Shown here one piece after another: positions 53,701-62,040 of a DNA stretch of 64,000 nucleotides. This DNA comes from Neoalteromonas flava (lineage in GTDB: Bacteria > Pseudomonadota > Gammaproteobacteria > Enterobacterales > Alteromonadaceae), in NCBI RefSeq assembly GCF_002807685.1, contig NZ_PEAX01000003.1, positions 496,001 to 560,000 on the forward strand, written 5' to 3'. Below the pieces are notes generated by a model. That model did not search any database. It was given only the letters and a program-made list of their open reading frames with translations, and was not told the DNA's origin. The first letter of the stretch is position 1; each line of letters begins with the position of its first letter. The position numbers and the translations under genes are program-made.

Positions 53701-53825
53701 TGCTATTCCAAATCAATAACCTGACTGACGAACCGACAAAAAGTTACTTCAGCTCGCCAGAACAGACCGGAACTATTCAGTTCTTTGGAACGCAGTACTT
53801 CTTAGGGTTGACGTATTCACTATGA
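50784..53825 (+). CDS. TonB-dependent receptor 2
   Basis: A 1013-residue outer-membrane receptor of the same type as receptor 1. The ATG at 50784 is preferred over the one at 50772, because GGGACAACAC before it matches the leader of receptor 1 and the signal peptide (FKPSLITAALVASGLAFASQPLYAQ) then starts normally. The plug contains ERIEVRGFSTSLIQSLNQKR, LGGLPDVSMADALTRLPGIS and INIRGLSGGFVFSTLNGREQ. The barrel ends FLGLTYSL. The stop overlaps an upstream in-frame ATG of the pullulanase ORF, so the two are probably one operon. A maltodextrin or pullulan fragment is the likely ligand, by context only. Confidence 0.93.
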   Translation: MQKFKPSLITAALVASGLAFASQPLYAQEAESPEVPEEETIERIEVRGFSTSLIQSLNQKRFGDTVSEQLSADDLGGLPDVSMADALTRLPGISAVRTGGQAAEINIRGLSGGFVFSTLNGREQVSTSGTRSIEFDQYPSELINSAAVYKSPKASLVEGGVAGTVELRTANPLSIEEQHKFNANLRGMYNDRADEIPDGEEFGHRLSFSYQGKFMDDTLGVALGYARLYQPSVSTQFIGLAYNAVTDVDGIYSNSECAQDDIAPECELISEGFEMQHKGGEETRDGYVAAIEWAPVDNFTLKADAFVSKFDSEAFARGFRVKLGGVNSSITNPVVVNRSVVGGTFTRTADSFTRVELVNDDNQDFDQVESYGINLDWDINDDWSAQFDISLSKAESNFRNGLLWSLVGEDANAANPRFDENISISYQLNGLNLPDLAFNQAPLFTDLDRVMVSKYGIYPFQNDDELDAYRLDFQYALNDLPFSSIEFGARYSDREYSNDRSVFEYGNDSAFSASQPPLRLTQDMVEIVNWQGDFGYFPNYLAIDLDAALNAWFPGGIPQPQQTWGPGAAGVINGPGTGPSTAWSVQESGDVFETVNAAYLMANIDTEIGDIPVTGNVGVRYVRSKQASTTLQRATRFIEDPVSGTSVEVSDPTQGAQNITDEAGLINNFYRPAVISHEYSDLLPSINLNFALTDSSQLRVAAAKVMGRAPINRFAANASTSVETVTAVQDRDSGEVTISTPTARINGSARNSPYLEPFYATQYDISYEYYFQDTDGAFIAAAFYKDIESFIENIATEPYDFEGNGFIVPDSIQVPVFLEPEFDGQEPELARDANGDPVFVTVPTENGRYETAVNNAEGGYIRGLEFAYTQIYSMLPGLWSGLGMNASYSFTESEISLTTGNGVFASSLPGLSENVAQVTLFWEYEGFETRISGRYRDQFVSEQVAVNDQTVNFDSEMVVDYQASYEINENMSVLFQINNLTDEPTKSYFSSPEQTGTIQFFGTQYFLGLTYSL

Positions 53826-53893
53826 TAAATCGACTAAAAAATAGCAGTGAAACTGTCACCAAAAACTTAAGCGTAACATTGGAGCAAATACCT

Positions 53894-56800
53894 ATGTTTA
53901 ATCGTTCACGCGCATTAGGAGCTATGCTACTAATGCTTTCCGCGCTGATCTTGTCAGGCTGTGGCGGTTCTGATATTGAAAGCGGAACCAACAATCTGCT
54001 GACTTGTGATGCCCCAAATGTACCTGACGGAACTGGCACTACCTGTGTGCCACCTCCGCCTATTCAGTGCACACCACCTACGGTACCAAATGAAACCAAT
54101 GATGCTTGTGTCGTTGGCGCTGACCCAACCTTGCCTGACCCAGTGTTCTTCCCTGGTGATGACCAAGCCGTGTTGTATTACAACCGAGCGGCGGTCGATG
54201 CGGACAACTCTGCGAATGACCCAGCCTATACCGGTTATAAGCTGCACACATGGAGCAATGATGCGTGTGATGCCTATGCTGATCCAGATACCGATTGGGC
54301 TGCAGGCCGTGAGCATGATGGTGTTGACCCTAATTATGGTGCTTATTGGATCCTTAACCTAAAACCTGGATATGCCGGTACTGCAGGCTCATGTCACAAC
54401 TTTATCGTACATATCGGTACTGATGATGCGGGTAAAGATCCGGGTCCAGACCAAAAAGGCCCCTTGGATCAAGATGATGCTCGTTTTGCTCGAATGAACT
54501 TTGTTCTTTCAGGTGAAACTACTGTATTCGAGTTTCCAATCATTTCGTTAGGTCCTCAGCCAGTATCAATAGAGGGAATGGCAGCACATTGGTTGGATGC
54601 TAATACCTTGGTTTCGGCGCTTGACATGGAAGGCATAGAGTCAATGAAGCTACATTATTCTGCAGCAGCGGATCTTGAAGCGACATTGGAGAATGGCTTA
54701 AATGGCACAGCGGTTGACTTGGAACCGGTCACGCTAACCGAAGAGCAAGCAGCGATAGCACCGCATTTGGCTGATTTGCCGGCGTTCCAAGGTGCATGGA
54801 CTGCCGAAGAGGCGAAATCCGTATTAAAAACTCAAGCAGTGTTAGCTGGATATGATGCTGAAGGTACGCTTGTTGCAGCAACAGGTATCCAAATTGCCAA
54901 TGCTCTTGACCAGTTGTACACAACCGGTGAAGAAGATGCGAATGAAGCTGCATTAGGCCCAGTGTATACTGACAGTGGTATTACTGCTGCGGTTTGGGCG
55001 CCAACGGCTCGCAACGTGCGGTTGTTGTCCTACAACGACAATAAAACTCTAGCCAGTGCGATTAATATGACTGAAGATCCTGCCAGTGGGGTTTGGCGTT
55101 ATTCTGGTGACATGTCATTGGATCGTACGTTATACCGATACGAAGTCACGGTTTATCACCCGGTGACAGGTAAGGTTGAAACGTTAGAAGTGACTGATCC
55201 GTATTCAGTGTCACTGTCTACCAACGGTCGCTTCTCACGCTTCGTCAACTTGAATGATGACGATCTTAAACCGGAAGGTTGGGATACGCACGAGATCCCA
55301 GTGGTTGCGAATCCTGAAGACATCGTGATTTATGAAGGTCACATTCGTGACTTTAGTATCCGTGATGAGAGTGTTTCGGCACAGAATCGCGGTAAGTATC
55401 TGGCCTTTACTGAAGACGGTAGTGCGCCGGTTGAATATCTGCGTGGTATGGCAGAAGCGGGAGTTACTCACTTCCACATGTTGCCTGCAAACGATATCGC
55501 CACCATTGAAGAAGATGTTTCAAGAACTGTCGATTTTGATAGTACAGTCGCACAGCTATGTCTACTTAATCCGAACGCTTCGGTTTGTGAAGACGCCGAT
55601 GCATCGATGACACTTGGAGATTTATTTGCTAGCTATGACGCAGTGCAAGAGCCGACCAAAGCGCAAGCTCTCGCAAATGATATGCGCAATCATGACCAGT
55701 TTAACTGGGGTTATGATCCGCATCATTTTAATGCACCGGAAGGTAGCTATGCATCGAGTCCTGAAGGGGTAGAGCGGATCATTGAAATGCGCGCCATGAA
55801 TCAAGCATTACATGGTTTAGGTCTGCGCGTAGCACTTGATGTGGTCTATAACCATACCAATGCTTCTGGAGTATTCCCTAAATCAGTCTTAGATAAGGTT
55901 GTCCCTGGCTACTATCATCGTTATGAAGTGGATTCTGGTGCCATTGTGCGCGAGACCTGCTGTGACGATACCGAGCCACGCAATATTATGATGGAAAAGC
56001 TGATGCACGATTCCCTCGTGTTATGGGCCGAACAGTATAAGTTCGATTCTTTCCGTTTTGACATCATGAGTCAGGCAACTAAAGACACCATGGTAGCTTT
56101 ACGTGATGCGGTCCAAGCCATCGATCCAGATAACTATTTCTATGGTGAAGGTTGGACCAAAATCGATCGTGGCTATGAACAAGCCAATCAGTTGAATATG
56201 GCGGGTACAGAGATTGGTACCTTCAATGACCGTATTCGTGAAGCGATCCGTCAGGGCGCAATATTCATGCGCGAAGAAGATGGGGCAGCCCTATCGGCAC
56301 AAGACCGAGTTAAGTCTGGTTTAGCCGGAACTCTGTCTGAATACATTCTTGAAACATCCGCAGGCGTGGCGACAACGACAAGTTCACTGGGTGGTTATGC
56401 ACTTGATCCAGCAGACATTATTAATTATGTATCTAAACACGATAATGAAACCCTGTGGGATCAATTTAACTATACTTTGCCAGCAGATCTTAGCCTTGAG
56501 GAACGGATCCGCGCGCAAAATATCGGTATCGGCCTGCCCATTATGGCGCAAGGTATTCCATTCTTACAGATGGGCGGAGACATGCTGCGCTCTAAATCTA
56601 TGGATCGGAACACCTATGATTCGGGCGATTGGTTTAACTATGTAGACTTTACGCAACAGACTAATAACTGGAATGTTGGCTTGCCGCTAGCCCAAGATAA
56701 TCAGGGGCGCTGGAATGAAATGGCAACATTCATTTATGCACCTGAGCGTGCAGCAGGCATGACAGATATTGAGTTTGCCTCTGTGGTATTTAAAGAATTA

Positions 56801-58234
56801 CTACAGATCCGTAAGAGCAGCTCGTTGTTCCGCCTAACTACAGCGCAAGACATTATTCAGCGTCTAGGCTTCCACAATATTGGCAGCCGTCAACAGCAAG
56901 GCCTCATCCTCATGAGCCTTGATGATGGTATTACGCCGGATAGCGATATCATGTTGACTGATATCGATCCGATGCATGATGCGATTGTGGTAGCGGTAAA
57001 CAGTGGTTATGAGGAAAAATCAATCACTGTTAATACGGCAACTGGTTTCGAACTACATTCGATTCATGCTAGTTCAGTTGATCCTATGGTCCGCAGTGCT
57101 AGCTTTGCAGAAGGTGATGAGGGCAGTGGTACCTTTACTATCCCAGCATTAACCATGGCGGTATTTGTTAAGCCACAAATGGGTGCACAAGGCTATGGTT
57201 TGTCTGCTTACGCGACTGCAGGCGCTCCAGATGTAGTTCCGTTCGGTGATACCGTGGTGTACCTACGTGGAGGTATGAACGGTTGGGGAACAGATGATGC
57301 AATGGTCTACCAAGGTGATGGCATCTACAGCGTTGAAGTAAACCTAACAGCCGGTGAAGAAGTTCAGTTTAAAGTGGCTTCGGATGACTGGGCGACGGTT
57401 AACCTAGGCGCACCAGACGGTGAACCTACAGCAGTGACGGAAGATGAAACTAAGGTGATTGCAACTAGCAATAATAACTTAGCCTTCACGCCGGTAACTA
57501 CAACCAGCTATAAGTTCACGATGGACGCATCTGATACCAGTGAAATTTTACTGACAGTCAGCAAAGCAGACCCGTATTTCGACAACACGGTGTTCTTGCG
57601 TGGCGGCATGAACGGCTGGGGAACAGATAATCCGTTTACCTTTAAAGGAGATGGATTGTACACCGTTGCGGCTGATTTAGACGTTGCTACTTATGAGTTT
57701 AAGGTGGCGACTGACGATTGGGCGACAGTCAATTTAGGTGCCACCAGCGGTGATGACGCTGACAAGCGCGTTGACTTGGGTGAAGCCGCACAACTAGCAC
57801 CATCAAATGACAACTTGTACATCGAGATTACTGAAGCTGACTCCTATGTATTTGCATGGGATAATGCTGCACCAGAAAATCCATTGTTGCGGGTATTCAA
57901 AGAGCAATTCTTTGGTAGTACGCCAGTATTCGTGCGCGGTGGCATGAATGGTTGGGGAACTGACAATGAGTTGGTCTATCAAGGCGATGGTGTTTATTCG
58001 GTTGATATCTCACTTGGCGGTGGCGCAGTTGAATTCAAAGTAGCCAGTGATGACTGGTCTACAGTGAATCTTGGTGCACCGGATGGTGAGAGCAACGAAG
58101 TGTCAGTTGGAGTGCCATTTAATATGGCGACCAGCAACAATAACTTGCGAATTGACACAGAGACAGCGACCTTTGAGTTTAAGGTAACTGGCCCTGAGCG
58201 CGGTTCACCTCAAGTGACCGTGACTCAGCAGTAA
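53894..58234 (+). CDS. pulA: Lipoprotein pullulanase (GH13) with three C-terminal X25-type modules
   Basis: Cleaves alpha-1,6 bonds in pullulan, starch or glycogen at the cell surface. I chose the ATG at 53894, with GGAG 9 bases before it, because it creates a lipobox (ILSGC, Cys23). The ATG at 53822, overlapping the receptor stop, would add 24 residues. Of 1446 residues, about 60-200 resemble a pullulanase-type carbohydrate-binding domain (CBM41-like), 360-470 a CBM48 domain, and 480-1000 the GH13 core with DVVYNH at 649-654, nucleophile Asp723 in FRFD, acid Glu752 in YGEGW, and His849-Asp850-Asn851. Three repeats of a RGGMNGWGTD module finish the protein. Confidence 0.92.
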   Translation: MFNRSRALGAMLLMLSALILSGCGGSDIESGTNNLLTCDAPNVPDGTGTTCVPPPPIQCTPPTVPNETNDACVVGADPTLPDPVFFPGDDQAVLYYNRAAVDADNSANDPAYTGYKLHTWSNDACDAYADPDTDWAAGREHDGVDPNYGAYWILNLKPGYAGTAGSCHNFIVHIGTDDAGKDPGPDQKGPLDQDDARFARMNFVLSGETTVFEFPIISLGPQPVSIEGMAAHWLDANTLVSALDMEGIESMKLHYSAAADLEATLENGLNGTAVDLEPVTLTEEQAAIAPHLADLPAFQGAWTAEEAKSVLKTQAVLAGYDAEGTLVAATGIQIANALDQLYTTGEEDANEAALGPVYTDSGITAAVWAPTARNVRLLSYNDNKTLASAINMTEDPASGVWRYSGDMSLDRTLYRYEVTVYHPVTGKVETLEVTDPYSVSLSTNGRFSRFVNLNDDDLKPEGWDTHEIPVVANPEDIVIYEGHIRDFSIRDESVSAQNRGKYLAFTEDGSAPVEYLRGMAEAGVTHFHMLPANDIATIEEDVSRTVDFDSTVAQLCLLNPNASVCEDADASMTLGDLFASYDAVQEPTKAQALANDMRNHDQFNWGYDPHHFNAPEGSYASSPEGVERIIEMRAMNQALHGLGLRVALDVVYNHTNASGVFPKSVLDKVVPGYYHRYEVDSGAIVRETCCDDTEPRNIMMEKLMHDSLVLWAEQYKFDSFRFDIMSQATKDTMVALRDAVQAIDPDNYFYGEGWTKIDRGYEQANQLNMAGTEIGTFNDRIREAIRQGAIFMREEDGAALSAQDRVKSGLAGTLSEYILETSAGVATTTSSLGGYALDPADIINYVSKHDNETLWDQFNYTLPADLSLEERIRAQNIGIGLPIMAQGIPFLQMGGDMLRSKSMDRNTYDSGDWFNYVDFTQQTNNWNVGLPLAQDNQGRWNEMATFIYAPERAAGMTDIEFASVVFKELLQIRKSSSLFRLTTAQDIIQRLGFHNIGSRQQQGLILMSLDDGITPDSDIMLTDIDPMHDAIVVAVNSGYEEKSITVNTATGFELHSIHASSVDPMVRSASFAEGDEGSGTFTIPALTMAVFVKPQMGAQGYGLSAYATAGAPDVVPFGDTVVYLRGGMNGWGTDDAMVYQGDGIYSVEVNLTAGEEVQFKVASDDWATVNLGAPDGEPTAVTEDETKVIATSNNNLAFTPVTTTSYKFTMDASDTSEILLTVSKADPYFDNTVFLRGGMNGWGTDNPFTFKGDGLYTVAADLDVATYEFKVATDDWATVNLGATSGDDADKRVDLGEAAQLAPSNDNLYIEITEADSYVFAWDNAAPENPLLRVFKEQFFGSTPVFVRGGMNGWGTDNELVYQGDGVYSVDISLGGGAVEFKVASDDWSTVNLGAPDGESNEVSVGVPFNMATSNNNLRIDTETATFEFKVTGPERGSPQVTVTQQ
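57241..58231 (+). repeat. Three tandem X25-type modules in pulA
   Basis: Three copies of about 110 residues begin near 57241, 57579 and 57915. Each opens with RGGMNGWGTD, continues with QGDGxYSV or KGDGLYTV, EFKVA-DDW and VNLGA, and has an ATSNNNL or APSNDNL stretch late. Copies differ by substitution, so they are not recent. X25 modules occur in other pullulanases and amylases and are thought to bind starch. Confidence 0.85.
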
Positions 58235-58248
58235 CGTGCTTTGAGAAT

Positions 58249-58278
58249 AAAAAAGGCTGCAACTGCAGCCTTTTTTTT
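58249..58278 (+). terminator. Terminator of pulA
   Basis: GGCTGC (58255-58260), loop AACT and GCAGCC (58265-58270), flanked by A6 and followed by a run of eight T. It lies 15 bases after the pullulanase stop. Confidence 0.93.
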
Positions 58279-58557
58279 GTGTATTCAATTAGTCACCAAT
58301 GTGAAGACACCAATTACTTAGCGTGCTTTTGCAGTTAGCCTGGGAACAACTTACTCAGTGGCGAGACCGCAAATCAATAGCAGAACTTAGAATCGTTGGG
58401 GTGTAAAATTGTGCAACGGACGCTAGTGTTAGACTAGCAATGCATTCTTTTTCGATAAAAAATATTTATCATAACGAATAAAACAATTTGCTTTAATTTG
58501 CGATGCAAAGCGCTATCTTGAGCGTATCCAACGTGGATAAAGCTATTACATAAAGAG
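58279..58557. other. Spacer after pullulanase
   Basis: About 280 AT-rich bases without an ORF. It includes GATAAAAAATATTTATC near 58454, an imperfect palindrome, and presumably the promoter of the small ORF at 58558, but no -35/-10 pair is convincing. Confidence 0.4.
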
Positions 58558-58704
58558 ATGAACAAGAAACATAAGCGATTCGACGACGAGTACGAAGACG
58601 ATTACGAAGATTTGGGTAAAGGCAAAAAAAAGGAATCTAAGCGCGGGCGCTTCCATCGGGAGCAGAAGCGACATGGTGGTGATTATCCAGAATACGCGCA
58701 ATAG
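58558..58704 (+). CDS. Small highly charged protein (48 residues)
   Basis: An ATG-to-TAG ORF of 48 residues, rich in Lys, Arg, Asp, Glu and Tyr with almost no hydrophobic residues: it opens MNKKHKRFDDEYEDDYEDL, has a KGKKKESKRGR basic stretch, and ends GGDYPEYAQ. It is probably disordered and could bind nucleic acid, but no family is recognised. The hairpin at 58724 follows the stop within 20 bases, consistent with a short transcript. The ribosome site is weak. Strong charge patterning in this one frame argues for a real gene. Confidence 0.5.
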   Translation: MNKKHKRFDDEYEDDYEDLGKGKKKESKRGRFHREQKRHGGDYPEYAQ

Positions 58705-58723
58705 TCGAGCGTCGTGAGTAACT

Positions 58724-58749
58724 AGGGTATCTTTTTATCGAGATACCCT
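58724..58749 (+). terminator. Hairpin after small ORF
   Basis: Perfect 9-base arms AGGGTATCT (58724-58732) and AGATACCCT (58741-58749) around an 8-base loop. The T run is in the loop, not after the stem. Its 3' end lies 13 bases before the TTG at 58763, so it may also affect the LysR gene. Confidence 0.5.
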
Positions 58750-58807
58750 TGCTTGAATATGTTTGAACGTAGATACTGACAGTACGAATGACTTAATTTG
58801 TATTGTT

Positions 58808-59626
58808 TTGGATACTCGTTTTCTTTCCACTTTTATCGAAGTTTGTAACACTCGCCACTTCGGCCGTGCTGCCGAAAACCTCTTCATTACCCAAGCCGCG
58901 GTCAGTGCGCGTATTCGTTCATTGGAAGAATACTACAAGGTAGAACTTGTTGAACGCACGCGAAACCATATCAAACCGACATTAGCCGGTGAGCGTTTAT
59001 TGCCATATGCAAAACATGTGGTTGAATTGTTGGCGCAAAGTCGTAGTTCTGTTGCAGAGATATCACCTGAAACGTTTGCGATTGGCGTTAATGAGTTAGT
59101 TGCAGAGCTCTTATCTGAACAGTTAGGTACGTATGTGCAACAACGAATACCACAGCAGGTCATTAGTATAAACACAGAAACTGCAGATGTGATTTCACGC
59201 CAATTGCATGAGCGTTTGTTAAATATTGGTATCTTAACTGAACCGTTAAAATCTGATGATATTGAATCAGTGTGCGTGTTAGAGGTACCGCTCGCCTTAT
59301 TCAATAGTGAAGCAGAGTCAGGGGAGCTGAATGCCTGTGTTCAAGTTAATTATCCATCTAAATTATTAGATGCACTGCAAATCGAATTTGTGCAATGTCG
59401 TCACAGTTTGTTTAAAACCAACTCACTGCGATTAGCGGGTAGCTTAGCGTATAAGCAAAATTGTGCAGTAGTTTTGCCGATGACGACCAGCGTAGCGCAA
59501 TGGGGATTTGAGCCAAAACAACACCAGGTATCAACAGCAACTTTGAAGGTCTACGCTTGCTATTTAAAACAAGCGCAACAGACGCATATTCAGGATGTGA
59601 TCAAGGTCATTCAAATGCCAGAATAA
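58808..59626 (+). CDS. HdfR-like LysR family regulator
   Basis: A LysR regulator of 272 residues resembling HdfR: after the start, LDTRFLSTFIEVCNTRHFGRAA and FITQAAVSARIRSLEEYY form the helix-turn-helix, followed by RNHIKPTLAGERLLPYAKH. HdfR proteins start at the MDT corresponding to LDT here, which points to the TTG at 58808. The only other in-frame start is a TTG at 58763 (287 residues). Neither has a clear ribosome site, and no ATG is in frame. In E. coli HdfR represses the flagellar master operon, but that role cannot be transferred. It converges on the rimK operon with 19 bases between. Confidence 0.85.
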   Translation: MDTRFLSTFIEVCNTRHFGRAAENLFITQAAVSARIRSLEEYYKVELVERTRNHIKPTLAGERLLPYAKHVVELLAQSRSSVAEISPETFAIGVNELVAELLSEQLGTYVQQRIPQQVISINTETADVISRQLHERLLNIGILTEPLKSDDIESVCVLEVPLALFNSEAESGELNACVQVNYPSKLLDALQIEFVQCRHSLFKTNSLRLAGSLAYKQNCAVVLPMTTSVAQWGFEPKQHQVSTATLKVYACYLKQAQQTHIQDVIKVIQMPE

Positions 59627-59645
59627 AACGGTTTTAAAAAGGCGT

Positions 59646-60089
59646 TTATTCAGGTTGGGTTAACAGATACTCGTGTTCTGGATCAACCACCAAACGCCCG
59701 CTCATGGCTTCACGCCCAAGCAACATTAAATAAGTCATTTCCGAGCGGTCGGTTAAGGTCAATTGGATTTGCCAGCGCATTCCGGCAATCACAATATCGG
59801 TTTCAATAACATAACGTCGTTCACGGGTGGCGGTTGAGCTTTTAATATTTTTAACCGCACTCACCTTAGCTTCACGACGCACAATTTCATCAACATTATG
59901 GATATTAGGGTGGATGTCAAAACTGACCCATTCCTCACCATCACGTTGAAATTCTTCTAGGTTATCGACATGTAATGAAGAGGTCGCAGCTCCGGTATCC
60001 ACGCGAATGTTAAGGTTTTCTATGGTTAGCTCTGGTAGGTTGCAGAGCTCTAAAGAACCAACAATGTGTTTGTTATTAACCATTCTCAT
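59646..60089 (-). CDS. rimB: RimB-like retropepsin-fold protease
   Basis: A 147-residue protein of the family usually annotated ATP-dependent zinc protease but with an aspartic-protease (retropepsin) signature: V30-D31-TGAATSSLH. The rest forms the beta-rich fold with a final LLGREAMSGRLVVDPEHEYLL. In Pseudomonas RimB is encoded with RimK and modulates it in a system that adds glutamate to ribosomal protein S6. Here it is the third gene of a minus-strand operon with rimK and an M14-type deacylase, 13 bases after the latter. A dimer would be needed for aspartic protease catalysis because only one DTG motif is present. Confidence 0.85.
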   Translation of the reverse strand: MRMVNNKHIVGSLELCNLPELTIENLNIRVDTGAATSSLHVDNLEEFQRDGEEWVSFDIHPNIHNVDEIVRREAKVSAVKNIKSSTATRERRYVIETDIVIAGMRWQIQLTLTDRSEMTYLMLLGREAMSGRLVVDPEHEYLLTQPE

Positions 60090-60102
60090 GCAATTATCTC
60101 AA

Positions 60103-61128
60103 CTAATATACGAGTGTTGGCGCTTCGACACTTAAATTACCTTGCAGTAATTCAACGTGCTCAGCCACACTATCTGGTTTGGAGAAGTACGCAATGTGAT
60201 ACATCGCTTCACCTTCTTGCGTTAATGGAATATTTTGTTTGCCGATGACGATACCCTCTGCTGGACTGGTCACTAAATCTAAGTCTGTGCCGTAGGGGTC
60301 AGAAATACGTGCAAGTGTATCGCCCTTAGATACATGATCGCCTAATTGCGCGATATGATGCACAAAACCACTTTCTGTGGCTCTTACCCAGCCACTCTCG
60401 CGCGCAATAAAGCGCTTGATATCTCGGCCTTTCGCTTTACGTTTATTCAGCATGCCAATTTCGCGCATGACATTAACGATGCCTTTTACACCTGCGCGAA
60501 TCGAAAATTCGTCGTAGCGTAATGCTTGACCCGCTTCATACAAGATCACTTTTACTCCAACGTCACCGGCGGCTTGACGTAACGACCCATCTCGAATATC
60601 GGCATTGAGCATGACCGGTACTCCAAACGCACTGGCAATGGCAAAGGTTTCTTCATCATCCAGATCGGCCCTGATCTGAGGGAGGTTGCTGCGATGGATG
60701 GCGCCGGTATGCAGATCAATTCCGTAATCTGATTGCTTGATAATTTCTTTTAAAAATAAGTTGGCAATGCGCCCGGCCAGCGAGCCTTTTTTGCTGCCCG
60801 GAAAACTTCGATTTAGGTCACGTCTATCGGGTAGATAACGACTTTGATTGAGCACGCCATACACATTAACCATAGGGACAGCGATCAGCGTGCCGCGTAG
60901 ATTTTTAATACTGCGTGATTTAAGCAGTCGCCCAACGATTTCAATACCATTGAGCTCGTCACCGTGAATGGCTGAGCTAACGAACAGGGTTGGTCCTGGC
61001 CGTTTCCCGCGCTGCACATGCACCGGAATTGACATGTGTGTGTCCGTGTATAACGGCGGTAAGGGAAGCTCTAGGCGCTTGGTTTCCCCTGGCTTGATGG
61101 ATTGACCATTGATGACTAAAGCACTCAT
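60103..61128 (-). CDS. Succinylglutamate desuccinylase/aspartoacylase family (M14-like) hydrolase
   Basis: A zinc hydrolase of 341 residues in the AstE/AspA branch of M14. Zinc ligands are visible as His55 and Glu58 in SAIHGDELNG and His140 in GIDLHTGAI, and the general base as Glu198 in ILYEAGQ. The C-terminal third (VRATESGFVHHIAQLGDHVSKGD) resembles a lipoyl-like barrel. It starts 3 bases after the rimK stop, with an AGGG ribosome site. No arginine-degradation (ast) genes are nearby, so AstE itself is unlikely. Context suggests a role in removing or trimming glutamate or acyl groups made by RimK, which is an inference. Confidence 0.88.
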   Translation of the reverse strand: MSALVINGQSIKPGETKRLELPLPPLYTDTHMSIPVHVQRGKRPGPTLFVSSAIHGDELNGIEIVGRLLKSRSIKNLRGTLIAVPMVNVYGVLNQSRYLPDRRDLNRSFPGSKKGSLAGRIANLFLKEIIKQSDYGIDLHTGAIHRSNLPQIRADLDDEETFAIASAFGVPVMLNADIRDGSLRQAAGDVGVKVILYEAGQALRYDEFSIRAGVKGIVNVMREIGMLNKRKAKGRDIKRFIARESGWVRATESGFVHHIAQLGDHVSKGDTLARISDPYGTDLDLVTSPAEGIVIGKQNIPLTQEGEAMYHIAYFSKPDSVAEHVELLQGNLSVEAPTLVY

Positions 61129-61131
61129 TTA

Positions 61132-62040
61132 TTACCCTTTTCCACGAGTCTTGGTGCTAGTCTTCGTACTGATCTTACTCTCGATGTGAGTGATCAGCAT
61201 ACCGGCAACGTCTTTCCCAGTTGCGGTTTCAATCCCTTCTAAGCCCGGTGACGAATTAACTTCCATCACAACCGGACCGTTTTTCGAACGTAAAATATCC
61301 ACACCAGCCATGTTTAAACCCATGGTTTTGGCGGCATCAACAGCGGTTTTGCGCTCTGCCGGAGACAAGCGCACAATACTCGCTGAACCCCCTCTATGCA
61401 GGTTAGAACGAAACTCACCTGGCGCAGCTTGACGTTTCATTGCAGCGATGACTTTACCGCCTACAACCAAGCAACGAATATCCGCACCGCCAGCTTCTTT
61501 GATGTACTCCTGCACCAGAATGTTGGCGCCGATCCCCATAAAGGCTTCGATGATAGCTTCGGCCGCCTTGGCGGTATCTGCCAGTACCACACCAATCCCT
61601 TGCGTTCCCTCTAACAACTTGATGACAACGGGTGCCCCACCAACGTTTTTGATCAAGTCATCAATGCGGTCAGGGTGATTAGCAAAGCCGGTACGCGGCA
61701 TCCCAATTCCTTTGCGCGAGAGCAGTTGCAATGAACGTAATTTATCACGCGAACGACTGATTGCGACTGATTCGTTGATAGAAAATGTGCCCATCATTTC
61801 AAACTGACGCACAACCGATGTGCCGTAAAAAGTCACCGATGCGCCGATGCGCGGGATCACGGCATCGTATTTGGGTAATGGTTTACCTTTATAGCGCACT
61901 GATGGGCGGTTACTGGTTATGTCCATGTAACAATGCATAGTGTCTACTACATCAACCTGATGACCACGAGCCTGGCCAGCTTCTACTAAGCGTCTGGTTG
62001 AGTAAAGTTTTGGGTTCCGTGAAAGAACAGCTATTCGCAT
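61132..62040 (-). CDS. rimK: Ribosomal protein S6 glutamate ligase RimK
   Basis: An ATP-grasp ligase that adds glutamate to the C-terminus of ribosomal protein S6, and in some bacteria makes poly-alpha-glutamate. The ATG at 62040 (302 residues, E. coli 300) matches the known N-terminus [21 protein letters not shown]. The TTG at 62046 is less likely. Conserved features are [64 protein letters not shown] and [14 protein letters not shown]. The C-terminus ends in a Lys/Ser/Thr-rich tail. It is the first gene of the minus-strand operon with the M14-like hydrolase and the RimB-like protease. Confidence 0.95.
   Translation of the reverse strand: MRIAVLSRNPKLYSTRRLVEAGQARGHQVDVVDTMHCYMDITSNRPSVRYKGKPLPKYDAVIPRIGASVTFYGTSVVRQFEMMGTFSINESVAISRSRDKLRSLQLLSRKGIGMPRTGFANHPDRIDDLIKNVGGAPVVIKLLEGTQGIGVVLADTAKAAEAIIEAFMGIGANILVQEYIKEAGGADIRCLVVGGKVIAAMKRQAAPGEFRSNLHRGGSASIVRLSPAERKTAVDAAKTMGLNMAGVDILRSKNGPVVMEVNSSPGLEGIETATGKDVAGMLITHIESKISTKTSTKTRGKG

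Noticed and set aside
57241-58231. Triple repeat as a mobile element or assembly duplication
   Set aside because: Copies differ at many positions and stay in frame with complete modules, as expected for old domain duplication.
44579-58234. Halogenase region as a secondary-metabolite gene cluster
   Set aside because: No NRPS, PKS, prenyltransferase, flavin reductase or resistance gene is present. The neighbours are transport and glucan genes.
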